The position numbers and the translations under genes were made by a program. The notes under the pieces are model-generated. The model saw nothing but the letters and a program-made list of their open reading frames with translations. It searched no databases and was not told the origin of the DNA. 64,000 nt of DNA from Sulfitobacter brevis (lineage in GTDB: Bacteria > Pseudomonadota > Alphaproteobacteria > Rhodobacterales > Rhodobacteraceae): assembly GCF_900112755.1 (NCBI RefSeq), contig NZ_FOMW01000007.1, positions 62,001 to 126,000 on the forward strand. Reading direction: 5' to 3'. Shown here piece by piece: positions 39,478 to 47,206 of the stretch. Each line of letters opens with the position of its first letter. The first letter of the stretch is position 1.

Positions 39478-40716
39478 TTACGCGGGCTTGTGCAACTCGA
39501 AGGCATCATGCAGTGCCTGAACCGCCAATTCCATGTATTTGCGGTCAATTAAGACGCTGATCTTGATCTCGGAGGTGGTAATCACCTTGATGTTGATTCC
39601 CTCACCCGACAGCACCTGGAACATCTTGGCGGCCACACCAGTGTGGCTGCGCATCCCGATCCCGACGACGCTCACCTTAGCAACCTCACGGTCTGCGATA
39701 AGTTCGTGATAGTTAATCACCCCGTCAGACTGCGCTTTTTCCACAGATTTTTCGGCGCGCATGACCTGATCGACAGGGCAGGACCAAGTCATATCGGTGC
39801 GACCCTCTTCGGAGATATTCTGCACGATCATGTCAACATTGACACCACCCTCGCTGAGCGCAGTGAAAATTGCCGCTGCAATGCCGGGACGGTCTGCCAC
39901 CGAAACCAGCGTCATCTTGGCCTCGTCGCGGCTGAACGCGACCCCTGAAACAACATTGGATTCCATGATTTCCTCCTCATCACAGACGAGCGTGCCAGCA
40001 TCGTCCGATTGTTCCTCAAAACTCGACAAAACCCGCAGCTTGACCTTGTAGCGCATTGCCAACTCGACCGAGCGGGTCTGCAACACCTTGGCACCCAGCG
40101 AGGCGAGCTCCAACATTTCCTCAAAAGCAATGCGGTCCAGCTTGCGTGCCTTGGATTCCACCCGCGGGTCGGTGGTATAAACCCCGTCCACATCAGTGTA
40201 GATATCACATCGCACAGCCTCAAACGCTGCCGCAAACGCCACTGCTGTAGTGTCCGATCCGCCGCGCCCCAAAGTAGTGATCCGCCCCTCGGGGCTCACC
40301 CCTTGGAAACCCGCAACCACTGCCACCTTCATGCCATCGGCAAAACGGCCCATGATATTGGCAGGCGGAATTTCCTCGATCCGCGCCGAAGCATGGGCGG
40401 AAGTCGTGCGCACCGGCACCTGCCACCCCTGCCAGGACCGCGCCGGAATATCCATTTCCTGCAACGTCAGCGCCATAAGCCCCGCCGTGACATTCTCACC
40501 GCTCGACACCACGGCATCATATTCGCGGGCATCATACATCGGCGAAGTCTCGTTCACCCAGCCGACCAACTCGTTGGTCTTGCCTGACATGGCCGAAACG
40601 ATGACGATGACATCATAGCCCTTCGCCACCTCAACGCCGACCCGCTTCGCCGCACGGCGGATACGGTCCAAAGTGGCCACCGAAGTGCCGCCAAATTTCA
40701 TCACCAGAACTGGCAT
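39478..40716 (-). CDS. lysC: Aspartate kinase
   Basis: A 412-residue enzyme of the aspartate pathway (lysine, threonine, methionine, DAP). The start MPVLVMKFGGTSV is chosen because GAGGGACTT lies directly before the ATG. The kinase domain (about 1-240) has KFGGTS and TLGRGGSDTTAVAFAAA. Two ACT regulatory domains follow (about 265-330 and 345-405). It is downstream of ptsP in map order but upstream in transcription, 100 bp apart on the same strand. Confidence 0.97.
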   Translation of the reverse strand: MPVLVMKFGGTSVATLDRIRRAAKRVGVEVAKGYDVIVIVSAMSGKTNELVGWVNETSPMYDAREYDAVVSSGENVTAGLMALTLQEMDIPARSWQGWQVPVRTTSAHASARIEEIPPANIMGRFADGMKVAVVAGFQGVSPEGRITTLGRGGSDTTAVAFAAAFEAVRCDIYTDVDGVYTTDPRVESKARKLDRIAFEEMLELASLGAKVLQTRSVELAMRYKVKLRVLSSFEEQSDDAGTLVCDEEEIMESNVVSGVAFSRDEAKMTLVSVADRPGIAAAIFTALSEGGVNVDMIVQNISEEGRTDMTWSCPVDQVMRAEKSVEKAQSDGVINYHELIADREVAKVSVVGIGMRSHTGVAAKMFQVLSGEGINIKVITTSEIKISVLIDRKYMELAVQALHDAFELHKPA

Positions 40717-40875
40717 AAGTCCCTCGCGCCTCAATACGGGCGCGGTTTACGCGCAAGCCCGCGCCAGCGCAAGGGCTGCAAGCCCGATCTTCTGACCACA
40801 AATATCCCGGCGCACGGGGCAGCGCCCCGAAATTCCTGACATATTAGAAAATTACGCCACCCATGGCACCCGCCT

Positions 40876-41520
40876 TCAAAACTGCAGCTGCTGCCCGTCC
40901 CACGCCTCATAGCATCCCGTCGTATCAAGGCTCAGATAATCAATTCGCGCGCCCAAGCCCTGCACGGCCTGTTCCACACCAATGTCAGCCGCGCCGCCGC
41001 CCATATCGGTGCGCACCCAGCCCGGATGGTAGATCCCCACCGCAATGCCGCGCGGCTTGAGGTCAACGGCCAAGTTGCGACCCAAGTTCAACACCGCAGC
41101 TTTGGAAGCCCGATAGATATAACTGCCCCCCGGCGCGCGGGCCGATGACGCCATCTGTGATGAAATAATCGCGATCTTAGGCACTTCGGCACGCTCAAGA
41201 TTCGGCAACAACGCCTGAATGCTTAGGAAAACCCCGGTCACATTGGTCGCGAAGGTCTGCGCCCAGAGGTCCACGCCATAGCCGTTCTTCAGGTCATGGC
41301 CTTTATCCAGGTAAACCCCCGCATTGCAAACCAGCAGCTCGACAGCCCTGTCTTCCAGTGAGGCCGCCAGCGCGTTGTGGCTATCAGGGCGCGTCACATC
41401 CAGATGGGTTTCCGCCTCCGGCGACCGGCTGGTGCCCACAACCTCATGGCCCTGCGCGCGGTACTGCGCTGCGAGCGCCGCACCAATGCCGCGGCTGGCG
41501 CCCGTGACGACTACCACCAT
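40876..41520 (-). CDS. Short-chain dehydrogenase/reductase
   Basis: A 214-residue classical SDR. VVVVTGASRGIGAAL is the cofactor loop, LVCNAGVY is the NAG motif, ISSQMAS supplies Ser, and YRASK is the catalytic YxxxK. The last 25 residues include GARIDYLSLDTTGCYEAWDG, similar to C-factor-like and carbonyl reductase SDRs. Substrate unknown. It is 15 bp downstream of the DUF1178 gene. Confidence 0.92.
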   Translation of the reverse strand: MVVVVTGASRGIGAALAAQYRAQGHEVVGTSRSPEAETHLDVTRPDSHNALAASLEDRAVELLVCNAGVYLDKGHDLKNGYGVDLWAQTFATNVTGVFLSIQALLPNLERAEVPKIAIISSQMASSARAPGGSYIYRASKAAVLNLGRNLAVDLKPRGIAVGIYHPGWVRTDMGGGAADIGVEQAVQGLGARIDYLSLDTTGCYEAWDGQQLQF

Positions 41521-41535
41521 AAGCGAATCCCTCTA

Positions 41536-41982
41536 CTAAGACATCTTGCGCCGCGGACGGAATGGCAAAGGCAACAAAGCAACGCCATCCGCGATCAAGC
41601 TCCGCGCCTGATCGGGACGCGCTTCGCCATAAATAGGGCGTTCAGGCGACTGCCCGAGATGAATTTCACGGGCCTGCCGTGTAAAATCCTGACCGACATA
41701 TTCAGCGCTTTCCTCGACCTTGCGGCGCAATTCGGCGATGGATTTCTCAATGTCGGACGGCGCGCCGCGCAAAACCGGTTCGGTTGACGATGCGGGAGCT
41801 GTTTCCGGCTTGCTCGCATTAGCGGCAATGCGCGGTGCCATGATTGCCTTGCTCACCTTACCCGACCCGCACTGGCTGCAACTTAAATGGCCGCCCCGCG
41901 CCAAGACCTCGAACGCAGCGGCGGACTGGAACCAACTGTCAAACCCGTGACCTTGATCACATTTGAGCGCATAGCTGATCAT
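41536..41982 (-). CDS. DUF1178 family protein
   Basis: A 148-residue protein. The N-terminal 45 residues hold a small zinc-ribbon-like module (MISYALKCDQGHGFDSWF, then CSQCGSG). A low-complexity linker follows, then a conserved C-terminal segment (GQDFTRQAREIHLG and PIYGEAR). This is the pattern of DUF1178 in alphaproteobacteria. Function unknown. Confidence 0.9.
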   Translation of the reverse strand: MISYALKCDQGHGFDSWFQSAAAFEVLARGGHLSCSQCGSGKVSKAIMAPRIAANASKPETAPASSTEPVLRGAPSDIEKSIAELRRKVEESAEYVGQDFTRQAREIHLGQSPERPIYGEARPDQARSLIADGVALLPLPFRPRRKMS

Positions 41983-42021
41983 CGAACCCGTGCAACCTTT
42001 TGATTATGTTCTTTTAGAAAT

Positions 42022-42040
42022 GGGGCCCTTGGGCCGCCCC
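42022..42040 (-). terminator. Possible terminator after the Nudix gene
   Basis: GGGGC and GCCCC arms flank a GC-rich centre between the Nudix and DUF1178 genes. On the minus strand it is followed by ATTTCT. Weak evidence. Confidence 0.3.
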
Positions 42041-42053
42041 GTCAAGGCGCAGG

Positions 42054-42530
42054 TCATGCGGCGACCTTTTTGCGCCGCGGGTCAAAATCCAAAATCAACT
42101 GCGCCAACTCACGCTCGGCGACCAGTCGCGCCGCCTTTTTGCGCGAGACCCAGCGCCGCCGCCTCTGGCCCGCTTCGGGGAAAACTTTGGCGAGCGATTT
42201 GACTTCCACTGGATACAAAACCGCGATGCAGGGCAGGTCATCGGTGCCACCAACATCCTTCGAATAAGAATAAACCCCGACACTCAGCCCCGTGGATTTG
42301 CCGGTCACGCCCGCCTCCTCCCACGCTTCTTGCAAGGCCGTTGCCGCTGGCGTGGCGCTGTCGATTGGCCAGCCCTTTGGCACGATCCAGCGTTTCGAGC
42401 GGCGCGAAGTCACCAGCAATATACGCAACTTGCCCTTTTTCACGCGGTAACACAGGGCTGCAAACTGGGTCCGTACCTCGCCCTTTCGGGCGCCATTCAC
42501 AGAAATCGGCAGTTGCTTGATCATCCGCAC
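42054..42530 (-). CDS. Nudix hydrolase with altered Nudix box
   Basis: A 158-residue Nudix protein starting MRMIKQLPIS. The Nudix box region reads GWPIDSATPAATALQEAWEE followed by AGV. The final EExG is intact, but the first glutamate of GX5E is Ala and the RE pair is QE. The RWIVPKGWP lead-in resembles diphosphoinositol-polyphosphate-type Nudix enzymes. Metal binding through EExxEE is probably kept, so activity is plausible. Substrate unknown. The gene is divergent from modA. Confidence 0.88.
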   Translation of the reverse strand: MRMIKQLPISVNGARKGEVRTQFAALCYRVKKGKLRILLVTSRRSKRWIVPKGWPIDSATPAATALQEAWEEAGVTGKSTGLSVGVYSYSKDVGGTDDLPCIAVLYPVEVKSLAKVFPEAGQRRRRWVSRKKAARLVAERELAQLILDFDPRRKKVAA

Positions 42531-42561
42531 GTGCTTCCCTGCACTCGTTCGGTTTTAATTT

Positions 42562-42582
42562 TCCTATGCTTTCAACATAGGA
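42562..42582. promoter_or_regulatory. Perfect dyad between Nudix gene and modABC
   Basis: TCCTATG-N7-CATAGGA is a 21 bp perfect inverted repeat in the 124 bp divergent promoter region. It has the size and position of a repressor operator and could control molybdate uptake. It does not match the classical ModE box closely. Confidence 0.5.
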
Positions 42583-42654
42583 GCCGCAATATCTCTTGGT
42601 CAGAATACAGCATGGGCCTTGTGGCAGCTTTATGCATCTAGGATAGTGGTGGGG

Positions 42655-43386
42655 ATGAAAAGTATCCTCGCGCTCCTTGCTATATTTACAACATTGGCCG
42701 CACCGCTGCAGGCGGAGCAGGCCCCCGTGACCGTTTTTGCTGCCGCGAGTCTGCGCGGCGCACTGGATAATATCGGTGCGGGCTATGACCTGCCAGTGGT
42801 GATCTCCTACGGCGGCTCTGGCACGATGGCGCGGCAGGTGGCCGCTGGTGCGCAAGCCGACCTGGTCATTCTGGCCAGTTCGACCTGGATGACATGGCTG
42901 CAAAATCAGTCGCTCCCCGACCTCTCCGACGCGCAGATTGTGGCGCAAAACACGCTCGTGGTGATCGCCCCTGTCGGCGCGCCTGCACTCGAAGATCCTG
43001 CCGATCTATTGGCGCGACTTAGCGGCGGGCGGCTGGCAATGGGCCAGCGCGACGCAGTCCCGGCTGGAACCTACGCCCGCCAATGGCTGGAAACCGCAGG
43101 CATCTGGAGCACGCTAATGCCCCATTTGGCCGAAACCGATAATGTGCGCGCCGCATTGGCATTGGTGGCACGGGCGCAGGCCGCGCTCGGGGTTGTCTAT
43201 GCCTCCGACGCCGCCGCTGAACCTGCGGTCGAGGTGATCTATACCGTGCCGGAAGACCACCACGATCCGATCCTGTATCCCGCTGCCTCCCTTAGCCCCG
43301 CCGGTGGAGCCTTGCTCGCGTTTATTCTGGCACCTGAAGCGCAGGCTGTTTTGCGTGACCACGGGTTCGCCCCGTTGCAACAGTGA
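42655..43386 (+). CDS. modA: Molybdate ABC transporter substrate-binding protein
   Basis: A 243-residue periplasmic protein with a signal peptide (about 1-20, ending LQAEQ). VTVFAAASLRGALDNI and SYGGSGTMARQVAAGAQADL are the oxyanion-binding motifs of ModA. The start MKSILALL is preferred over the longer frame to 42619, which has no signal context. Overlap with modB (GTGA) shows one operon. Confidence 0.95.
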   Translation: MKSILALLAIFTTLAAPLQAEQAPVTVFAAASLRGALDNIGAGYDLPVVISYGGSGTMARQVAAGAQADLVILASSTWMTWLQNQSLPDLSDAQIVAQNTLVVIAPVGAPALEDPADLLARLSGGRLAMGQRDAVPAGTYARQWLETAGIWSTLMPHLAETDNVRAALALVARAQAALGVVYASDAAAEPAVEVIYTVPEDHHDPILYPAASLSPAGGALLAFILAPEAQAVLRDHGFAPLQQ

Positions 43387-44072
43387 CAGCGGACGCAGCG
43401 GCATGGCAGGCATTGGGCTTGTCACTTTGGGTGGCTTTCTGGGCAACCCTGCTCGCGATGCCGCTCGCCCTTTGGGTCGCATGGTTGCTGGCGCGGGTGC
43501 CGTTTCGCGGCAAATGGCTTTTAAACGCGGCGGTACATTTGCCGCTGGTGTTGCCCCCCGTCGTTACCGGCTACCTGCTGCTGCTGAGTTTTGGCCGTTC
43601 CGCACCGCTAGGCCGCGCTTTGGAAGCGGTCGGATTACAACTGGCGTTTCACTGGACTGGTGCAGTGCTGGCGGCGATTGTCATGGGCTTTCCGCTGATG
43701 GTACGCGCCATGCGCCTCGCCATCGAAGCAGTGGACCCCAAGCTTGAAGCCGCTGCAGCCACCTTAGGCGCCCCGCGCACCCATGTTTTCGCCCGCGTGA
43801 CCCTGCCGCTGATCGCGCCGGGGATCCTTGCGGGTGCGGTCATGGGCTTTGCCAAGGCGATGGGCGAGTTTGGCGCCACCATCACCTTTGTCGCCAATAT
43901 TCCCGGCCAGACCCAGACCCTGCCCAGTGCAATCTGGACCGCCCTGCAAATTCCAGGGGGCGAGTCTGCGGCGCTGTTCATGGTGGCACTGGCCTGCCTT
44001 GTCGCGGTTGCGGCAGTGGTGATCTCCGAAGCGCTGGCCCGCCGCGTTGCTGCAAGGATCGCAGGCGCATGA
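43383..44072 (+). CDS. modB: Molybdate ABC transporter permease
   Basis: A 229-residue inner-membrane protein with about five hydrophobic segments. The EAA loop (EAAAATLGAPRTHVFARVTLP) contacts ModC, and AKAMGEFGATITFV is a ModB hallmark. GTG start within the modA stop (GTGA); its own stop overlaps modC (ATGA). Confidence 0.95.
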   Translation: MTADAAAWQALGLSLWVAFWATLLAMPLALWVAWLLARVPFRGKWLLNAAVHLPLVLPPVVTGYLLLLSFGRSAPLGRALEAVGLQLAFHWTGAVLAAIVMGFPLMVRAMRLAIEAVDPKLEAAAATLGAPRTHVFARVTLPLIAPGILAGAVMGFAKAMGEFGATITFVANIPGQTQTLPSAIWTALQIPGGESAALFMVALACLVAVAAVVISEALARRVAARIAGA

Positions 44073-45157
44073 GCCTTGATCTGCATATCAAACAACAGTT
44101 CGGCGATTTCGCGCTGGACGTGGCCTTTACCGCAGGCGCGGGCATAACCGCGCTCTTTGGACGCTCCGGCGCTGGTAAAACCACGGTGATAAATGCGGTG
44201 GCAGGCCTGCTGCGTCCCGAGGGCGGCCATGTGCATTTGCAGGGCGAAACCCTGTTTGACGCGACGCGCGGTATCTTTGTGCCGCCCGCGAAACGGCAGC
44301 TTGGCTATGTGTTTCAAGATGCGCGGCTGTTTCCGCACCTCAGCGTTGTCGATAACCTGACCTTTGGTGCGCGCTATGCGCCTTCAGGGGCCGCAGGGCC
44401 TGATCTGGCGGACGTTATTAAATTGCTCGGGCTCGAGCATGTGCAAAATCGCGCGCCGAACACGCTTTCAGGTGGGGAAAAACAACGAGTGGCACTAGGA
44501 CGCGCACTGCTGAGCCGCCCTCGCCTTTTGCTAATGGACGAGCCACTGGCGAGCCTCGATGGGCCGCGGAAGCAAGAAATTCTGCCCTATCTTGAGCGTT
44601 TGCGCGACGGACCGCTGGGCCTGCCGATCCTCTATGTCAGCCATGCGGTGGACGAAGTTGCGCGGCTTGCTGATACGCTGGTGTTGGTGCAGGACGGGCG
44701 GGTGCGTGCAGATGGGCCGCTTTTCGAGGTCATGTCAGACCCCGCCGCCGTACCCCTGCTGGGTGTGCGCGAGGCAGGGGCAGTGATTGAAGCTGATGTG
44801 CTCGAACATGCCGATGATGGCCTCTCGACGTTGCGGATCAGCGCTGGCCAATTGGAACTGCCCGGCGTGCAGGCCCCCGTCGGTGCGCGGGTCCGGCTAC
44901 GGGTGCTGGCGCAGGATGTGATCCTGTCGCTGGACCGCCCCGATGGGCTGTCATCGGTGAATATTCTGCCTGTTGTGATCGAAGCCGTGCATCCCGGTGA
45001 CGGACCGGGGGCCGCAATTGCGCTGAGGGCAGGCAACGACCGACTGTTGGCGCGGGTCACGGCCCGCGCAGTGGCCGAGCTGCGCCTTAAGCCCGGCCTG
45101 CATTGTCACGCGATCCTGAAGGCCACCACAGTAGCGCCGGGCAGCATCGGGCGCTGA
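44069..45157 (+). CDS. modC: Molybdate ABC transporter ATP-binding protein
   Basis: A 362-residue ATPase. Walker A is FGRSGAGKTTV, the signature is LSGGEKQR, Walker B is LLLMDEPLASLD, and the switch histidine is in YVSHAVDE. The C-terminal Mop/TOBE domain (about 285-360) binds molybdate and can inhibit transport. It completes modABC, which supplies molybdenum for enzymes such as the CoxL-like protein in this window. Confidence 0.96.
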   Translation: MSLDLHIKQQFGDFALDVAFTAGAGITALFGRSGAGKTTVINAVAGLLRPEGGHVHLQGETLFDATRGIFVPPAKRQLGYVFQDARLFPHLSVVDNLTFGARYAPSGAAGPDLADVIKLLGLEHVQNRAPNTLSGGEKQRVALGRALLSRPRLLLMDEPLASLDGPRKQEILPYLERLRDGPLGLPILYVSHAVDEVARLADTLVLVQDGRVRADGPLFEVMSDPAAVPLLGVREAGAVIEADVLEHADDGLSTLRISAGQLELPGVQAPVGARVRLRVLAQDVILSLDRPDGLSSVNILPVVIEAVHPGDGPGAAIALRAGNDRLLARVTARAVAELRLKPGLHCHAILKATTVAPGSIGR

Positions 45158-45922
45158 TTACCTAACCACGGCCCGGTTGACCTTCTGACGCAACCGCTCG
45201 ATCAGCTCGGCATGGGGGATATCGGCATCAATCGCCAGCTTGCGCAGGCCGAAATGCACATGCGCCATGTCTTGATAATAGCTGGTATAGGCATAGTTGG
45301 TCGCCGCCCCTGCCACGGCCCCCAACACCGGAACCGCCTGAGCCGCGAGCTTTTGCCCCAGCACCACGGCAAGCTTGGGCGCGACCTTGCTGATCACCGC
45401 CTGCATGGCCCGCCCCGACATGGCCAGACGCGCCGACAGAAAGCCAAGATCGGCCCCGTCATCGTCCGACAAGGGACCAGCAGCGGCAAAGACCTGCACG
45501 CAGTCGAACTGTACATTCTCGGCAGCAGCATCGAAGCCATGCTCGACCGCGACGCCCTGAATAACCCGCAACAGCAAGGTGGTCGTGACGGGCAATTCGG
45601 CCAGCGCGGTAGGCAGCCCACCTGCCCCGCCAGCGGCTCCCATTGCAACACTGGCCGCTTGGTTGAGCCAACTTTTCTGGTCCGGCACGATGCTTCGGCT
45701 GGAGTGCGCGGCCTTCATCGCGGCGTTCAGCGCCTTGACGGTCGCGGCCTCAAGATTGCGGCGCACGGCAGTGGGCAGGCGGTCGATCAACCCGTCTGCC
45801 TGACCGCCAATCAGGTTCAGCACATTGATGCCAACCCCGCCCGCCTGTTTATAGCGCTTCGCAATCTCGTTGAGACGCGCCTCGACATCGACGGTGGCGG
45901 GCACATTACTTTCGATCAGCAT
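45158..45922 (-). CDS. EcsC family protein
   Basis: A 254-residue protein with the EcsC domain over most of its length. Key features are the glycine-rich hydrophobic stretch MGAAGGAGGLPTALAELPVT, which may enter a membrane, and VLGAVAGAATNYAYTSYYQD near the C terminus. It abuts modC convergently with no gap. Function unknown; EcsC was named from an ABC transporter locus in Bacillus. Confidence 0.88.
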   Translation of the reverse strand: MLIESNVPATVDVEARLNEIAKRYKQAGGVGINVLNLIGGQADGLIDRLPTAVRRNLEAATVKALNAAMKAAHSSRSIVPDQKSWLNQAASVAMGAAGGAGGLPTALAELPVTTTLLLRVIQGVAVEHGFDAAAENVQFDCVQVFAAAGPLSDDDGADLGFLSARLAMSGRAMQAVISKVAPKLAVVLGQKLAAQAVPVLGAVAGAATNYAYTSYYQDMAHVHFGLRKLAIDADIPHAELIERLRQKVNRAVVR

Positions 45923-45972
45923 GTCTAACCTCTTGTTGACCTAAAGATTATGTGGGCTTCGCGGCGCAAAAA

Positions 45973-46461
45973 TCAATCCGGCCAGCGCAGGACTTCGCCT
46001 GTGACGCCGTCCCACGCGCCCTCGATGAGCGCGCGGCCCAAAACCCGTTCGGGGTTGGTAGGCGGCGGCATCAGCACGCCTTCGAGCAGGGTAAAGCCGA
46101 AACGGTTGTAGTAAGGCGCATCACCGACCAGCATGACACGGTCCCAGCCCTGCGGCTCGGCCCGTGCGAGGCTTTCGTCGATCAGCGCGCCGCCCAAACC
46201 CTCGCCCTGCCGTGTCGGGTGCACCGCAACGGGACCGAGCAGAAGCGCAGGTGCCGCATCAATCATCACAGGCCAATAGCGGATTGCCCCTGCAAGCGTG
46301 CCATCGCTGTCGCGCGCGACATGGCTCAGCCCCATCACCGGCGGCACGCCATCGCGCAAGCGGTAAGACGACAGCGCCGTTCGACCGGGCGCAAAACACA
46401 GGTCATACAGAGCCTCGACTTCCCAATAGTCGTCAGGGCGCTCGGGGAAAAGCTGATACAA
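45973..46461 (-). CDS. GNAT-family N-acetyltransferase
   Basis: A 162-residue YhbS-like acetyltransferase. LLGPVAVHPTRQGEGLGGAL carries the acetyl-CoA pyrophosphate loop (Q/RxxGxG/A), and YYNRFGF is typical of YhbS-like proteins. Substrate unknown. Confidence 0.9.
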   Translation of the reverse strand: MYQLFPERPDDYWEVEALYDLCFAPGRTALSSYRLRDGVPPVMGLSHVARDSDGTLAGAIRYWPVMIDAAPALLLGPVAVHPTRQGEGLGGALIDESLARAEPQGWDRVMLVGDAPYYNRFGFTLLEGVLMPPPTNPERVLGRALIEGAWDGVTGEVLRWPD

Positions 46462-46545
46462 GGTTGCAGGCTCCTCGACCCGGTTTGCTGTGGCATTGCC
46501 TCTAACATGGCGCTAGCCATGGTTCAAACAACACCGGAGAAATGA

Positions 46546-47151
46546 ATGTTCTATCGCCCCCAAGACGGCCACGGCCTGCCCCATAACCCGTTCAACGCGC
46601 TGATTACACCGCGCCCGATTGGCTGGATTTCGACCCGTGACGGCCAAGGCCGCGATAACCTGTCGCCCTATTCCTTCTTCAATGGAGCCGCCTACGACCC
46701 GCCGCAAGTAATGTTTTCCTCTACCGGCTCCAAGCCTGATGTGGGCGATACAAAAGACAACGTTGCCAATATCCGTGAGACCGGCGTGTTCTGCGTGAAT
46801 GTTTGTTCAGTCGCTCATAAGGACGCGATGAACGCCTCGTCCGCGACGCTGCCGCATGGCACCGACGAATTTGAATATGCGGGCCTAGACAAGGTCGACT
46901 GCGAATTGATCGCCTGTTCGCGCGTCGCCAACGCGCCTGCCAGTCTTGAGTGCAAAATGACCCAAATCATCAGGATTGAAGGGCCAAGCAATTTTGTCGT
47001 GATGGGCGAAGTGCTGGGTATCCATATGCGCGATGACTGCATCGTGGACGGCAAGTTCGATGCCACCAAATACATCCCGCTGTCGCGGATGGGATACCGC
47101 GATTACGCCGCCGTGCGCGAAGTCTTTGAGATGGCCCGCCCCGACGATTGA
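46546..47151 (+). CDS. Flavin reductase-like FMN-binding protein
   Basis: A 201-residue flavin reductase-domain protein. TPRPIGWISTRDGQGRDNLS and SYFFNG-type motifs (here PYSFFNGAAYDPPQVMFSS) bind FMN. It belongs to the FlaRed/DIM6 group that may reduce flavins or act as a dimeric flavoenzyme. Partner unknown. It is monocistronic, ending at a strong terminator. Confidence 0.9.
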   Translation: MFYRPQDGHGLPHNPFNALITPRPIGWISTRDGQGRDNLSPYSFFNGAAYDPPQVMFSSTGSKPDVGDTKDNVANIRETGVFCVNVCSVAHKDAMNASSATLPHGTDEFEYAGLDKVDCELIACSRVANAPASLECKMTQIIRIEGPSNFVVMGEVLGIHMRDDCIVDGKFDATKYIPLSRMGYRDYAAVREVFEMARPDD

Positions 47152-47168
47152 TCCGGCTGCGCGGCAAG

Positions 47169-47201
47169 AAAAAAGCGGGGCCATTCTGGCCCCGCTTTTT
47201 T
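47169..47201. terminator. Bidirectional intrinsic terminator between flavin reductase and SulP genes
   Basis: An A-run, then GCGGGGCCA-TTC-TGGCCCCGC (9 bp stem), then TTTTTT, lying between two convergent stop codons (47151 and 47207). Confidence 0.95.
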
Positions 47202-47206
47202 CGTCT

